From Pontederia crassipes (taxonomy: Eukaryota > Streptophyta > Magnoliopsida > Commelinales > Pontederiaceae), in contig CM060198.1 in the NCBI GenBank assembly GCA_030549335.1, positions 59,969,453-60,033,452 of the forward strand: a stretch of 64,000 bases of DNA. The letters run 5' to 3'. The notes beneath the pieces are model-generated. The model saw only the letters and a program-made list of their open reading frames with translations. It made no database searches and was not told where the DNA came from. Positions within the stretch are counted from its first letter, which is position 1. Every line of letters begins with the position of its first letter. The translations under genes and the position numbers were made by a program. Shown one piece after another: positions 33,046 through 44,437 of this stretch.

Positions 33046-36000
33046 TTTATCTAATAATACATGCATGTAGTGCATGAACCATATAAAAGTAGGGGTAAAA
33101 ACATGATGCTTATGGTTGCGACAAGTAGCGTCATGAGACGATGACACATGTCATCTTAAAAAGTAATATAATTATAAGAAAATTTTATCTGTGTTAGTTG
33201 GTTTCATTAGAAATTTAATTAATTGATTTATCTTGCAAATTTTGATTTTAACTTTTAGTTGATTTTATCTCTAAAATTGGATGAGATAATATTACCATAA
33301 CGACATGTGTCATAATTAAAGTAGTAATAATTATAATCATATTTTATGTGCAATCCTAATCTATATCACAATTTAGATTATATGAGATTGTATTACAATA
33401 GAATAAATTAGTTACGTAAACATATCCTAATATTAATTGTAACCCTAATAAATTTAATATTGAAATTAATAATAACCAGAATTATACATAATCTTAATTT
33501 TAATTTGAGTAGGAGATTCGAAATAGTCCTTGGAAATAGGATAATAATATTTGCATCCTAATATTAATAATAAAATATCAGATAACATATGTATTCGTAA
33601 TTGAAAATTAAATCAGTTTCTTAACCAACATTAATCTACTCAAATTCGAATCATACTCCCATTATGTATAAGATCATCATCTAACAAAATTAATATTTTA
33701 ATATTTACATTAACAATCCTAATCTAATATATAACAACGACATATATCTTAATACTTAATTTTGGAGTTTGAAAATATCCCAATCAAGGAAATCCTAATC
33801 TAATACGTATCCTAATATTATCCTTAATAATAGATAAGATTTGTAAATTCATATTTCATTTCAGATTTATTAAAATAAATATATTAATTATAAATATTAG
33901 TTATATAAGATAATAATATATATACAATTGAAAGTTAAATGCTATTAATAATTTTCAACTAATCCTATATGGACGGCACTTTAATCCTACAAATAAAAAA
34001 ATGAACAATATAAATTTAAATATAAGAAAATATAAATATATGGTGATAAAAGTTTCTAGGTAATGTAGTAACAACATATCCTAATATTATTTGTAGCCAT
34101 AATAAATTTTAATACAGAAAAGAAAGGATAGGCTCATTACATTAAAATAGTATGGGAATATCCATATAATAAAAAATTTGAGCGGGAGAGCCAAATGAAT
34201 CGAAAGATTCTAGGTTTTCTTTATTTTTTTCCCTCTTTCCTTATTTTAAGAGAAAGTTGTCGTATTATCTAATAGTCATTAGAAATAGGATAACAATATT
34301 TGCATCCTAATATAGTAATATTTAATTTCCGATATTTTTAAGAATTTAGGATATTTTTAAGTAGAAATATTAATAACAAAAGTTAGTTATATAAGATAAT
34401 CATATATGTACAATTTGAAAATAAATGATTTTCTTAACTAATTTAATCTATTTGAAAGTTAAATGATGTTAATAATTACCATCCAATCCTATATGGACGC
34501 CACTTTAATTCTACAAATAAAACAAATGAACATTATAAATGACAATATAAGAAAATAAAAAATATACGGTGATAAAAGTTTCTAGGTAAGGTAGTAATAT
34601 TTACAAGCATACAAAAGAAAAATTAAAATTTAAACTATTTTGATAAGGAATATATTACGCTAAATTGATTAGAAGTAGGATTTTTTATTAGCAAACAAAT
34701 ATATTAATATTTTTAAAATTTTCAATAAATAATAACATTCATATAATTTAAAAATAAATAATATATTATCATTTATTATCATTTTTCATTTCTTTACAAA
34801 AATAATATATATTGAATATCTGAAATTAAATAATATTTTCTCAATATATTAATATTAATATATTCTATTTATCCATTCAAGTATGCAAAAAAAATTAAAA
34901 TAAATAATATAATTTGAGTTAAATTAATATCAATAATTTCTTTCTATCAATTTGGATATGATCAAAATAATAAATTTTCCTTTCTAAAAGATATGCAAGT
35001 AAATAATAATTTCATTTTAAAAGATAAATTTTAAAATTATATATATATATTGAATATCTGAGATTAAGTAATATTTTCTCAATAGGTGTTTTTGTGATTT
35101 AAAAAATCAATTGCCCCTACAAATTAATATTAATCGAGTATGCAAAAATAATTTAAAATAAATAATATAATTTGAGTTAAATTAATATCAATCTTTTCTT
35201 TCTATCAATTTGGGTATGATCAAAATAATAAAATTTCCTTTCTAAAAGATAATATGCAAGTAAATAAATTTCATTTTAAAAGATAAATTTTATTTTCGAA
35301 ATTGAAAAATAATTTAAAATCAAAATTTCAATTTGAGTCAAATTAAGATTAATCTTTATTTTTTTATCAGTTTGAGTATGATTAAAATTGATAATATTTT
35401 TTGTTAAAGATAATATGCATGTCCTTTTCAAAAGCTAATTTACTATTTTCATAATAAAGATGATTTAAAAAAATAATTCAATTTGAGTCATATTAAATAA
35501 TATTTGTTTTCTTAAAGATAATGTGGAAGTCCTTTTTAAAAGACAATTTATTATTTTTGGAATAAAAAATTTAAACAATTTGAGTCAAATTAAGATTAAT
35601 CTTTTCTTTTTATCAATTTGGATAAGTAATTTTTCTAAAAAGTAATGTCAAAATAAATAATAATTCATTTTCAAAATGATTATTTGTTATTTTCAGAATT
35701 TAAAAATAAAGAATTCAATTTGATTCTAAAATTGATATTTCATTTTTTATCAAATTGAGTAGATTAAAATAATAATATTTTCTTTCTTAAAGATAATGTG
35801 CAAGTAAATAATAATTTATTTTAAAAAATAAAATATTATACTATTTCATTTTTCCCAATATATTGTCTCATTTCCAAAATTAAAAAATAATTTAAAATAA
35901 GGAATTCAATTTGAGTCTAATGAAAATTAATATTTCATTGAGTTTTAAACTTTTCAAAATAAACTAATCTATTTATTTACATTTAAATTCTAATAAATTG

Positions 36001-36112
36001 TAAATTATAATATTATAATTATATACAACACATTTTCTATAATATTCATCATCCGTGCGAACGGGATATAGAACTAGTTTATCTAATAATACATGCATGT
36101 AGTGCATGAACC
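33046..36112 (+). mobile_element. Helitron-like insertion with 35-bp flanking repeats
   Basis: The right end has the Helitron 3' signature: a short hairpin ATCCGTGCGAACGGGAT, then ATAGAA and CTAG at 36074-36077 followed by T. The body (33081-36077) is AT-rich, non-coding and built of decayed internal duplications, for example 33897-34076 against 34383-34595 (shared CCTATATGGACG and GTGATAAAAGTTTCTAGGTA). A 35-bp sequence starting TTTATCTAATAATACATGC occurs on both flanks (33046-33080 and 36078-36112). The 5' TC end is not evident. Confidence 0.65.
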
Positions 36113-37032
36113 CTTACAAGCTCCCTATGCACAAATAATTAATAGCTTGACGTATGCAGTGTTGGAACTAATAAGCATGGTTACTAAATATTAAACTAAT
36201 TATAAAAAGACACATTAAAAAGTCATTAATTTTTTTTAGAAAATTGAAAGGCACCATGCCATTGATATTGACAACAAATGGATTCATTGTAACTCATAGA
36301 ACAATTGTCTAGTATTGTAGTCACATTTGGCAACGGAAATTAGAGTTCCGCTAAGTTTTCGATGAATAATTGATTAATAGATTAGTTCGGAGTGTATTTG
36401 AATAGAGTGAAATTTGATGTGGATGAATAATATAGTTGATAAGATAAGAAAAAGTAGATGTGATGAATTAATTTTAGTGGGTATTTGAATTAAAAATATG
36501 TATAATAAATATATATTAAAAATTCATTAAAAATATTTAAAAATAAATGTATATTAAAAAAAATTATGTCAAAAAAATTGTTGAAAATATATTATTTAAA
36601 TATAAAAAATCAATTTTTTTATTAATTTATAATTAATGAAATATTAAATTTTTTAATAATAAAAAGTAATAAATAATACTATATTAATCTTTTTATAACA
36701 AATATATTATATTTAATACATATTTTATTTTAAGAGAAAATAGTAATGTAAAGAAAATAAGAAAAATAAAAAAATGAAAATAGAAAAATAAAAAAAAGAA
36801 AGTGATGTCAAATAAAAAAATTAAGAAAAAAAAAGGAGAACGTGAATAGTGGTTAAAGGTGAACCAATGACCCTTTATTCATATATTATTTTACCTTTGA
36901 TCATATATTATTCTAAATACGAAAGGGGAAAAAATAAAATAAAGTATATGAATATAATGAGATTTTTTTCAAACAAAAGTCGTCGAGTTAAAAAAAAACC
37001 ATCCAACCTCGTACTCCGTACGTCTGCAAGAG
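36113..37032. other. AT-rich region upstream of the split serpin
   Basis: Mostly AT-rich. 36380-36490 (AAATTTGATGTGGATGAATA and similar) resembles in reverse the segment near 51990-52100, so both may belong to one MITE family. It would have formed the distal promoter of serpin copy 4 before the gypsy insertion. Confidence 0.4.
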
Positions 37033-37206
37033 ATGCCGACCGCCATGGCAAATCTGAGGCTGCTTCTTTCCCCCGCGTCGCATCGCTTTCGCCACAAGAA
37101 GCAGTCGTTTCTTCTTCTTCTTCTTGCTCTTGTTCTTCTTCTGGTTTTGTTCTCTCGCTGCGTCGACGCCCATCCGATGCCGTCGCCCCGCCAAAACGCC
37201 TGCTAA
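37033..37206 (+). CDS. small ORF, signal-peptide-like 57-residue product
   Basis: Complete ATG-to-TAA frame, 57 residues, not recognised. The N-terminal part is basic (SHRFRHKKQS). Then comes a strongly hydrophobic core FLLLLLALVLLLVLFS, a plausible cleavage context CVDAHP, and a short Pro-rich tail PMPSPRQNAC. This is the layout of a small secreted peptide precursor or a single-pass membrane peptide. The CTT repeat encoding the Leu run may also have produced it by chance. It ends 13 bases before the ATG of the split serpin, so before the gypsy insertion it would have been an upstream ORF of that transcript. The local sequence is GC-rich in an AT-rich setting. Function unknown. Confidence 0.35.
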   Translation: MPTAMANLRLLLSPASHRFRHKKQSFLLLLLALVLLLVLFSRCVDAHPMPSPRQNAC

Positions 37207-37225
37207 CAAGGTGGCGGACATGACG

Positions 37226-39143
37226 TGTAACGCCCCGAGGCCCACGTGACTTTCACGTGCTCAGAGTCGTCCCAGAGGCGCTACTCAATTTTCTATAAAA
37301 CATTTTTTTGCGGAATATAAACAATAATTGCGGAAGACTTTTTCAATAATAACAACTAATAATCCATTATATTCAAAATAATTAAAATATTAATAAGTTC
37401 ACAATTCTAATAAATGCGGAAATAATAAAAACTAGACAACTCAATCTAGAACATGTACAACATCTGTCTATCACCGAGCATAGCCACCTGCAGGATCATC
37501 CTCTATCAAAGTACTTTCACCTGCACGGATCCAGGTACAGGGAAATATCCATGAGTATAAAAATACTCAGTACGTAGGGTCTACTAAACAATCAATATGC
37601 TCAAATAAAAAAAATAAGATATAATCAATGATGAGTCAATTGAGCAATCAATACAATAATTAATTTACAATATAACGATTTATCAACATGAGCAACTATA
37701 TCAAGTTATGGTCAAAAGACCAATCAATAGAAATGGCAATTAATAATTGCCTAATCAATTGGATCGATGATTCAATATAACAATAGGACAATAAAATCAT
37801 AAATCAATAGGAATGATCATGAAAAGATCAGATGATCAATCAATATTGATTTAGCAATTAAATGTCTGATCACTATGACACTATTCAATTCAACAATTTT
37901 CAATTCAATATCAATGGTCATTGGTCAATTACAATTCAATTCGATTCAATGGGCGGAGGCAATGCCAGTCAACGCCAATATTCAAATGACCATGATCTAT
38001 TCAATTCGATTTCAATCCAACTCAATTCGATTCGATTTTAATTTAATTCAATTCAATTTACAATGTTCGGAGTTATCCAATTCAATGGGAGCGCTCGGTC
38101 AATTAAGGGACACCATGCCACTTTCATGCAGGCCAGTGGGGGATCAGTGCCACGGCAAGCCCAATACGATTCAATGGGTTCGTGTATGGTGGGGGACGAG
38201 TGACCATACACAGGACAGCCATAGTTTTTACACTATCTGCCCCATTCAATTCAATTCAATTCAATTGGTCCCGGCTTAGTGGCAATCAGTGAACATGGGC
38301 CCAGTAGCTTTCGGCTTTTATCTTGTTTACCTAAAATGTCTATCTTTAAATAAACTATCAATGAGATAAATTCTGAACTCCAAACTAAATAGGTCAACAA
38401 TACAATCAAAAATCAAAGTTCATCATAGTATAAACAAATCAATCACCAACAATATCATTGATACATTAATTAATAATAACGATAATACTCAGTAATTAAA
38501 ATTTACTAAATAATAACTCTCGGTGGTATTCTCTGTTCATTACGGCCGTAACATCATTTTTCTTTCTCTCTCAATCTTCTCTGATCTTTACGGCCGTAAA
38601 TTCTCTCTCCAAATTTTTACCCCCTATTTCATTACTGCCATAAACTTTTACACCCTATTCTATTACGGCTTTCAACTTTTACTCCCTTTTCGTTACGGCT
38701 ATTCCGTTACGGCCTATCCGTTACGGCCGTAAAACTCTGTTCTTCGGCCGTAACACATTTTTTTTTCTTTACGGCCAATCTATCTCCCCTTTTCTCTCTC
38801 TTCCTTTTCTCTCTCTCTCCCAACTTCTCGGCCGTAAAACCTCCTCTCCAATTTTTTTTTCTTTTTAATTCCATTACGGCCGAAAACCCTAACTCTTCGG
38901 TCGTAAAAACTCTACTCTCCTCTCTCTCTATTGTTTCATTACGGCCGAAACCTAACTCTTCGGCCGTAACATTATTTTTTTTTCTCTCGGCCGTAAAACC
39001 TCCTCTCCAATTTTTTTTTTCTTTTTAATTCCATTACGGCCGAAAACCCTAACTCTTCGGCCGTAAAAACCCTACTCTCCTCTTTCTCTATTATTTTATT
39101 ACGGCCGAAATCTAACTCTTCGGCCGTAACACTATATATATTT
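37226..39143 (-). repeat. 3' LTR remainder of the gypsy element
   Basis: Nearly identical to 44438-46345. It contains (ATTCA)n-rich stretches near 37885-38070 and 38240-38262 and a dense set of CGGCCGTAA/TTACGGCCG palindromes at 38540-39135. Two same-sense 134-codon frames at 37875-38279 and 45087-45491 are simply the same LTR DNA in both copies and are not genes. It ends abruptly at the inversion junction near 39144. Confidence 0.8.
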
Positions 39144-39146
39144 TTT

Positions 39147-42100
39147 CGCAAGATAATTTACGCCACCAGAAAACTGACGGCAGATGCCAGAGATTGGTGG
39201 AAGGCCACCAAACTCACTACGTTCTCCGGCCAGGACAACATCACCTGGGGAGAATTCAAGAAGGCGTTCGAGAATCGCTACATACCAGCCTATGAAAGGG
39301 ACAGGAAGCAGAAGGAGTACCTGACACTCCAACAGGGTACTATGACTATAAAGCAGTACCTTTCCAAGTTTCTAAGCCTAGAGAAGTACTCCACCTTACA
39401 GCAGTCGGAACTTGATCGAGTGAAACGTTGGGTGGATGGCCTGAAACCCAACCTCAGAGAAAGGGTAAAGGGGGGTAACTGCCAGACCCTCCAATTTGCT
39501 GAAGAATTTGCCATTTATCTAGAAGATGGTGATAAGACAGTCGACAAGCAACAAAACCAAGCACCGGCCAATCAGTATCAGAACAGATATGGAAACAAAG
39601 GTAGAAGACAGGCTAGGCGAGATCCCCGCCGCAGAGATGATCGCAATCGGGGAAGACCATATCCAGCAAGGAATGAGCCTCAACCGCCTAGAGCACCGTG
39701 CAACTACTGCAACAGAATGCATCCCGGTGAGTGCTACCGAAGAACTGGAGCGTGCCTGAACTGTGGTAAGATGAGACATTTCGCTAGAGACTGCAAAGAG
39801 CCAAGGCGTGCTGGACCTCCGCCGCAACATAACGACGGACCACCTAGAATGGTGCAAGGTCGAGTATACAACATGAAGCCTGCAGACGAGCAAAGGGCGA
39901 ATGACACCATCCAAGGTACGCTAAAAATTGATGGTGTTCATGCTAATATTCTCTTTGATTCAGGTGCTACACATTCGTTCATTTCGGAGCAATTCGCTCC
40001 GTTATTGAGCATAAAGCCACAAGCGACTAGTTTTCCACTCGACATCGGCACACCTCTGGGGTCCATCGTTACCCAGAAGTACATCCCCATGGTGCCGGTC
40101 GAAGTGGAAGGCAAGAACTTCTCCGCAGACCTCATCATCATTCCGATTATGGACTACGATGCGGTGTTGGGTATGGACTGGTTGTCATACCATGACGCCT
40201 ACCTACATTGTCGAGCAAAGAAGATACTGATCGGAACGCCAGGAGGACCTCAGACTGTTGTCAGAGGTACACCACTAGAGAGGGGCAAGATCCTAGTGTC
40301 AGCTTTAAAGGCACAAAAGATGCTGAAGAAAGGATGTCGGGGTTTCCTGGCAAGTGTGATCAAGACAGACAGAGTTGAAGTAGATCGAGATAGCATTGCT
40401 GTGGTGAAGGAGTTTCCAGACGTCTTTCCAGATGACGTTTCAGGATTGCCACCACAACGGGAGATTGACTTCCGCATTGACTTGGTGCCGGGCACGGCAC
40501 CTATATCTAAGGCTCCTTATCGAATGGCTCCAGCGGAAATGCTAGAATTGAAGACCCAAATCCAGGAGTTGCTGGATAAGGGATTCATTCGACCGAGCGT
40601 TTCTCCATGGGGCGCTCCGGTATTGTTTGTGAAGAAGAAGGACGGGTCGATGAGGCTGTGCATAGACTATCGAATGTTGAACAAGGTCACGATCAAGAAC
40701 AAGTATCCACTACCAAGAATCGACGACCTGTTCGACCAATTGTCTTCGGCAAAGGTATTCTCGAAGATTGATCTGAGAAGTGGCTATCATCAACTACGAA
40801 TCACTGATGATGATGTGCCGAAGTCCGCTTTCAGAACAAGATACGGGCATTATGAGTTCTTAGTGATGCCATTTGGGCTGACCAATGCCTCCGCAGCCTT
40901 CATGGACTTGATGAATAGAGTATTCAGGCCGTACTTGGACAAGTTCGTAATCGTCTTCGTCGACGACATTCTTATATATTCGTCGAGCCCAGAAGAACAC
41001 GAGGAACATCTAAGAGTTGTGCTACAAACCTTACGGGAGCACAAATTGTACGCCAAATTCTCGAAATGTGAGTTCTGGTTGAAAGAGATTATGTTCCTCG
41101 GGCATATTATCAGTGAAAATGGAATATCGGTAGATCCTGCAAAGGTGGAAGCAGTTGCCAACTGGGCACAACCGAAAAATGCGTCAGAGATTAGAAGCTT
41201 CCTTGGACTTGCTGGATATTACAGGAGATTCATTCAGGACTTTTCCAAAATCGCATCGCCATTAACAAATCTCACTAAAAAATGCATCAAGTATGAATGG
41301 TCACAGAGATGTGAAGATAGTTTTCAAGAGTTAAAGAAGAGACTGACAACGGCACCCATTCTGACCATACCTTCAGGCCAAGGAGGTTATGTCATATATA
41401 GCGACGCATGCGGCACTGGTTTAGGATGCGTCTTGATGCAACACGGGAAGGTAATTGCATATGCATCAAGACAATTAAAGAAGCATGAAAAGAATTATCC
41501 GACGCATGATCTCGAATTAGCAGCTGTGGTCTTCGCCCTCAAAATTTGGCGACACTATCTATATGGCGAAGAGTTCGAAATCTTCACAGACCACAAGAGC
41601 TTGAAATACATTTTCTCTCAAAAGGACTTGGATATGCGTCAGAGAAGGTGGATTGAGTTTCTAAAGGATTATGAGTTCGCTATCAGCTATCATCCAGGGA
41701 AGGCAAACTCAGTTGCTGACGCACTTAGTAGAAAATGGGGAGGATCACTCGCATGCCTGAGAGTGAGTCGTTGGAACATGATTGACTGCATTATCCAGGT
41801 CAGTCCAGTGACCAGCAGCGACGGTATACGAATTATGGCACACCTCGGCATGCAACCCGAGCTACTATTGAAGATAGGCAAAGCACAACCAAACGATAAC
41901 GAGTACAACCACCTACTCAAGTTGTGCGAAAAGATTCCTACAGATTTTACGGTCACAGGTGGAGTGATCAGATATAGGGGACGATTGTGGGTCCCTGAGT
42001 ATGAGGCATTGAGAAGACAAGTGTTGGATGAGTGCCACAACTCGGAGTTCGCCATTCATCCTGGAAGCACGAAGATGTTCAAAGACTTGCAACGGACCTT

Positions 42101-43292
42101 CTGGTGGAATAATATGAAGAAGGATGTGGCTGAGTACGTTGCAAGATGTCTAGTATGCCAACAAGTGAAAGTGGAACATCAGAGACCTTACGGTGTACTA
42201 CAAGAACTTGGAATCCCACAATGGAAATGGGAAAAGGTGACTATGGATTTCGTCACTGGGCTTCCAAGAACTCAACAAGGCCATGATGCGATATGGGTGA
42301 TGGTGGACCGGTTTAGCAAGGCAGCTCATTTCATCCCCATCAAATGGAAACAGTCTGTCGAAAGTCTGATGGACGTTTATATTAAGGAGGTTATCCGACT
42401 ACATGGAGTGCCAGTCTCCATTGTGTCGGATAGAGATCCACGGTTTACAGCCAAATTTTGGCGGAGCATCCAAAGTGCTTTTGGAACAAAATTAAATTTC
42501 AGTACTGCGTTCCATCCTCAGACAGACGGACAATCTGAACGAACGATTCAGACATTAGAAGACATGCTCCGTGCATGTGCGTTGGACTGGAGTGGCAGTT
42601 GGGACACGCATCTCCCACTGATCGAGTTCGCATACAATAACAGTTACCACTCCAGCATAGGCATGGCACCATTTGCAGCAATGTATGGAAGGCCTTGTCG
42701 CTCCCCCATCTGTTGGAGTGAGGTGGGAGGACGTCAATTCTTATCAGAGGAGTTAATGAAGCAAACCAAGGAAGATGCTGAAAAAGTTCGCCTTATTAGA
42801 GAGAGATTGAAAACAGCATTCACAAGACAGAAAACATATGCTGACAAGAAGAGAAGAGAACAAATTTTTAAAGTGGGAGATCGAGTTATGTTAAAAGTTT
42901 CTCCAATGAAAGGGGTAATGAGATTCAGCAAGAAGGGTAAGTTGAGTCCAAGATATGTTGGCCCCTTCGAAGTACTTGCATTGATCGGAGATGCAGCTTG
43001 TAGGTTGGCGTTGCCTCCATCATATGGACACGTGCATAATGTCTTTCACGTGTCCATGTTGCGCAAGTACCAACATGATGATGCTAATGTGGTGAATATG
43101 GAGGAACCAAATTTGAATGTAGATCTGACATATGCTGAGCAGCCTATAGAAATCTTGGAGTACCAAACTAAGCATATGAAGAATAAAATGGTACCCATGG
43201 TGAGGGTGGCTTGGACACATCATAGAGATGAAGATGCCACTTGGGAACTGGAAGAAGAAATGAGAAGAGATTTTCCAGAATTATTTAGGTGA
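39147..43292 (+). pseudogene. gypsy gag-pol polyprotein (inverted segment, N-terminus missing)
   Basis: Continuous frame from the junction at about 39147, with an internal Met at 39342 giving 1316 residues, to TGA after FPELFR. Domains numbered from that Met: end of Gag; zinc knuckle [14 protein letters not shown] (138-151, CX2CX4HX4C); aspartic protease DSGAT (206-210); reverse transcriptase with FVDD near 539-542; RNase H with [11 protein letters not shown] near 682; integrase with HHCC start near 898, core with MDFVTGLP and IVSDRDPRF near 1027; C-terminal chromodomain-like segment with [20 protein letters not shown]. This points to a Tekay/Del-type chromovirus. Pol itself has no stop or frameshift. 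The Gag N-terminus lies on the opposite strand at 43869-44246, so the polyprotein cannot be made intact from this copy. Confidence 0.85.
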
Positions 43293-43351
43293 GATAATAT
43301 AACTTCTTTTATTCAAATTCGAGGACGAATTTATTTTTAAGGAGGTTATGA

Positions 43352-43868
43352 TGTAACGACCCAGATTTTTTTTTAGGTTTAATAAATAGATATTTTATTA
43401 TTTTATTTTGAAGAAATATTGTTATTACTATATTTAATAATTCCGAAAATAAAAATAAAATAATTGAGAGGAGTTTGATTTGGGATGGGATTATTCAATT
43501 AATTTCGTAATTTATCTAATTAAATATTAGAATAAAATAGGGAGTGGTTAAAAGGATAAATTAGAGGATTTAATTTGATTGAGATTAGATAATATGGTTA
43601 GAGAATAATTAAAAATCTATAAACACTATAAATAAGAGCAGGGGGGTACGAACGACTCGGTCTGCGTGATTTTCGGCTTCGTCTTCGGCGACCTCAGAGG
43701 ACAAGGCTCGCAGGTACGTAGAGGGGATCCGTAGGTTTATTAGATTATGTTAATTTTTGTAAAGCCTATTCAGATCGACTTTGTCAAAAAAATATATATA
43801 TATAATGTTACGGCCGAAGAGTTAGATTTCGGCCGTAATGAAATAGAAAAGGTAGAGAGAAGATGTCG
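43352..43868 (+). repeat. inverted start of the 3' LTR with preceding polypurine tract
   Basis: Starts TGTAACGACCCAG directly after a purine-rich AAGGAGGTTATGA (polypurine tract, about 43339-43351). It matches the reverse complement of 46440-46957 almost perfectly and stops at GAAGATGTCGG, where the gag N-terminal sequence begins in the opposite direction. Confidence 0.8.
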
Positions 43869-44246
43869 GTCCATCTCAAGGAATATCTGTTCTATCTCCT
43901 CAATCCATTCCTCTGCATTCTCAAAGTCACCCTTCCCGCTGAACTGAGGGGGCTGCAATCTGAGGAACCGCTCAATGGTGTCTTTACGATCATGATGTGG
44001 TGGCACATTGGGACTCGAGTACTCAGTGTGCACGGAGTGGAACTCCGATTGTAGTAGTCCCTATCTCAGTTGTTCCTCTCGGTACCCAGTAGCCTGGGCC
44101 TGATCCACTTGGAAGCCATGTACTTGTTGTCTACTCATTTCTTGGTTCAGGGCACGTTGATTATTAGGTTGAGAACCTTGGGCCTCCTGACCGGCCCGCT
44201 GTAGCCCACTTCTGGGAGCTCGTGGTATCTGATTCGGAAATATCAT
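43869..44246 (-). pseudogene. gypsy gag N-terminal fragment
   Basis: Minus-strand frame beginning near an ATG at 44246, with FPNQIPRAPRSG and later RFLRLQPPQFSGKGDFENAE and EEIEQIFLEMD, typical of the start of chromovirus Gag. An in-frame TAG lies at 44061-44063, and the frame is cut at the inversion junction near 43868. The rest of Gag resumes on the plus strand at 39147. Confidence 0.75.
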
Positions 44247-44423
44247 CTTAGGAGGAGTCTGTTCTCACACAACAATAACAATAAAATTCATAAGTGTGAG
44301 CTCAATAATACGTAGCACAATTCAATACTTAACCCTACTGGATGGCTGCAGTGGTTGCTCGTGACAGTTGCACATGGACTCAATTCTATCTATTAGAGAC
44401 AGCTAAGAAGTGCCTCTCCTTAG

Positions 44424-44437
44424 GCTCTGATACCTTC
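44424..44437 (-). promoter_or_regulatory. retrotransposon primer-binding site
   Basis: On the minus strand the LTR end GGGCGTTACA is followed, after a few bases, by GGTATCAGAGC. This is 11 of the 12 bases complementary to the 3' end of plant initiator-methionine tRNA. It fixes the element's orientation. Confidence 0.8.

Noticed and set aside
36380..36490. Autonomous DNA transposon upstream of the small ORF
   Set aside because: Only a short similarity to 51990-52100; no ends or transposase seen.
39144..43868. Interpretation as a second, independent gypsy element nested in the first
   Set aside because: The gag and LTR pieces on the two strands are complementary parts of one element with little overlap, and there is no extra LTR pair or target duplication at the joints.
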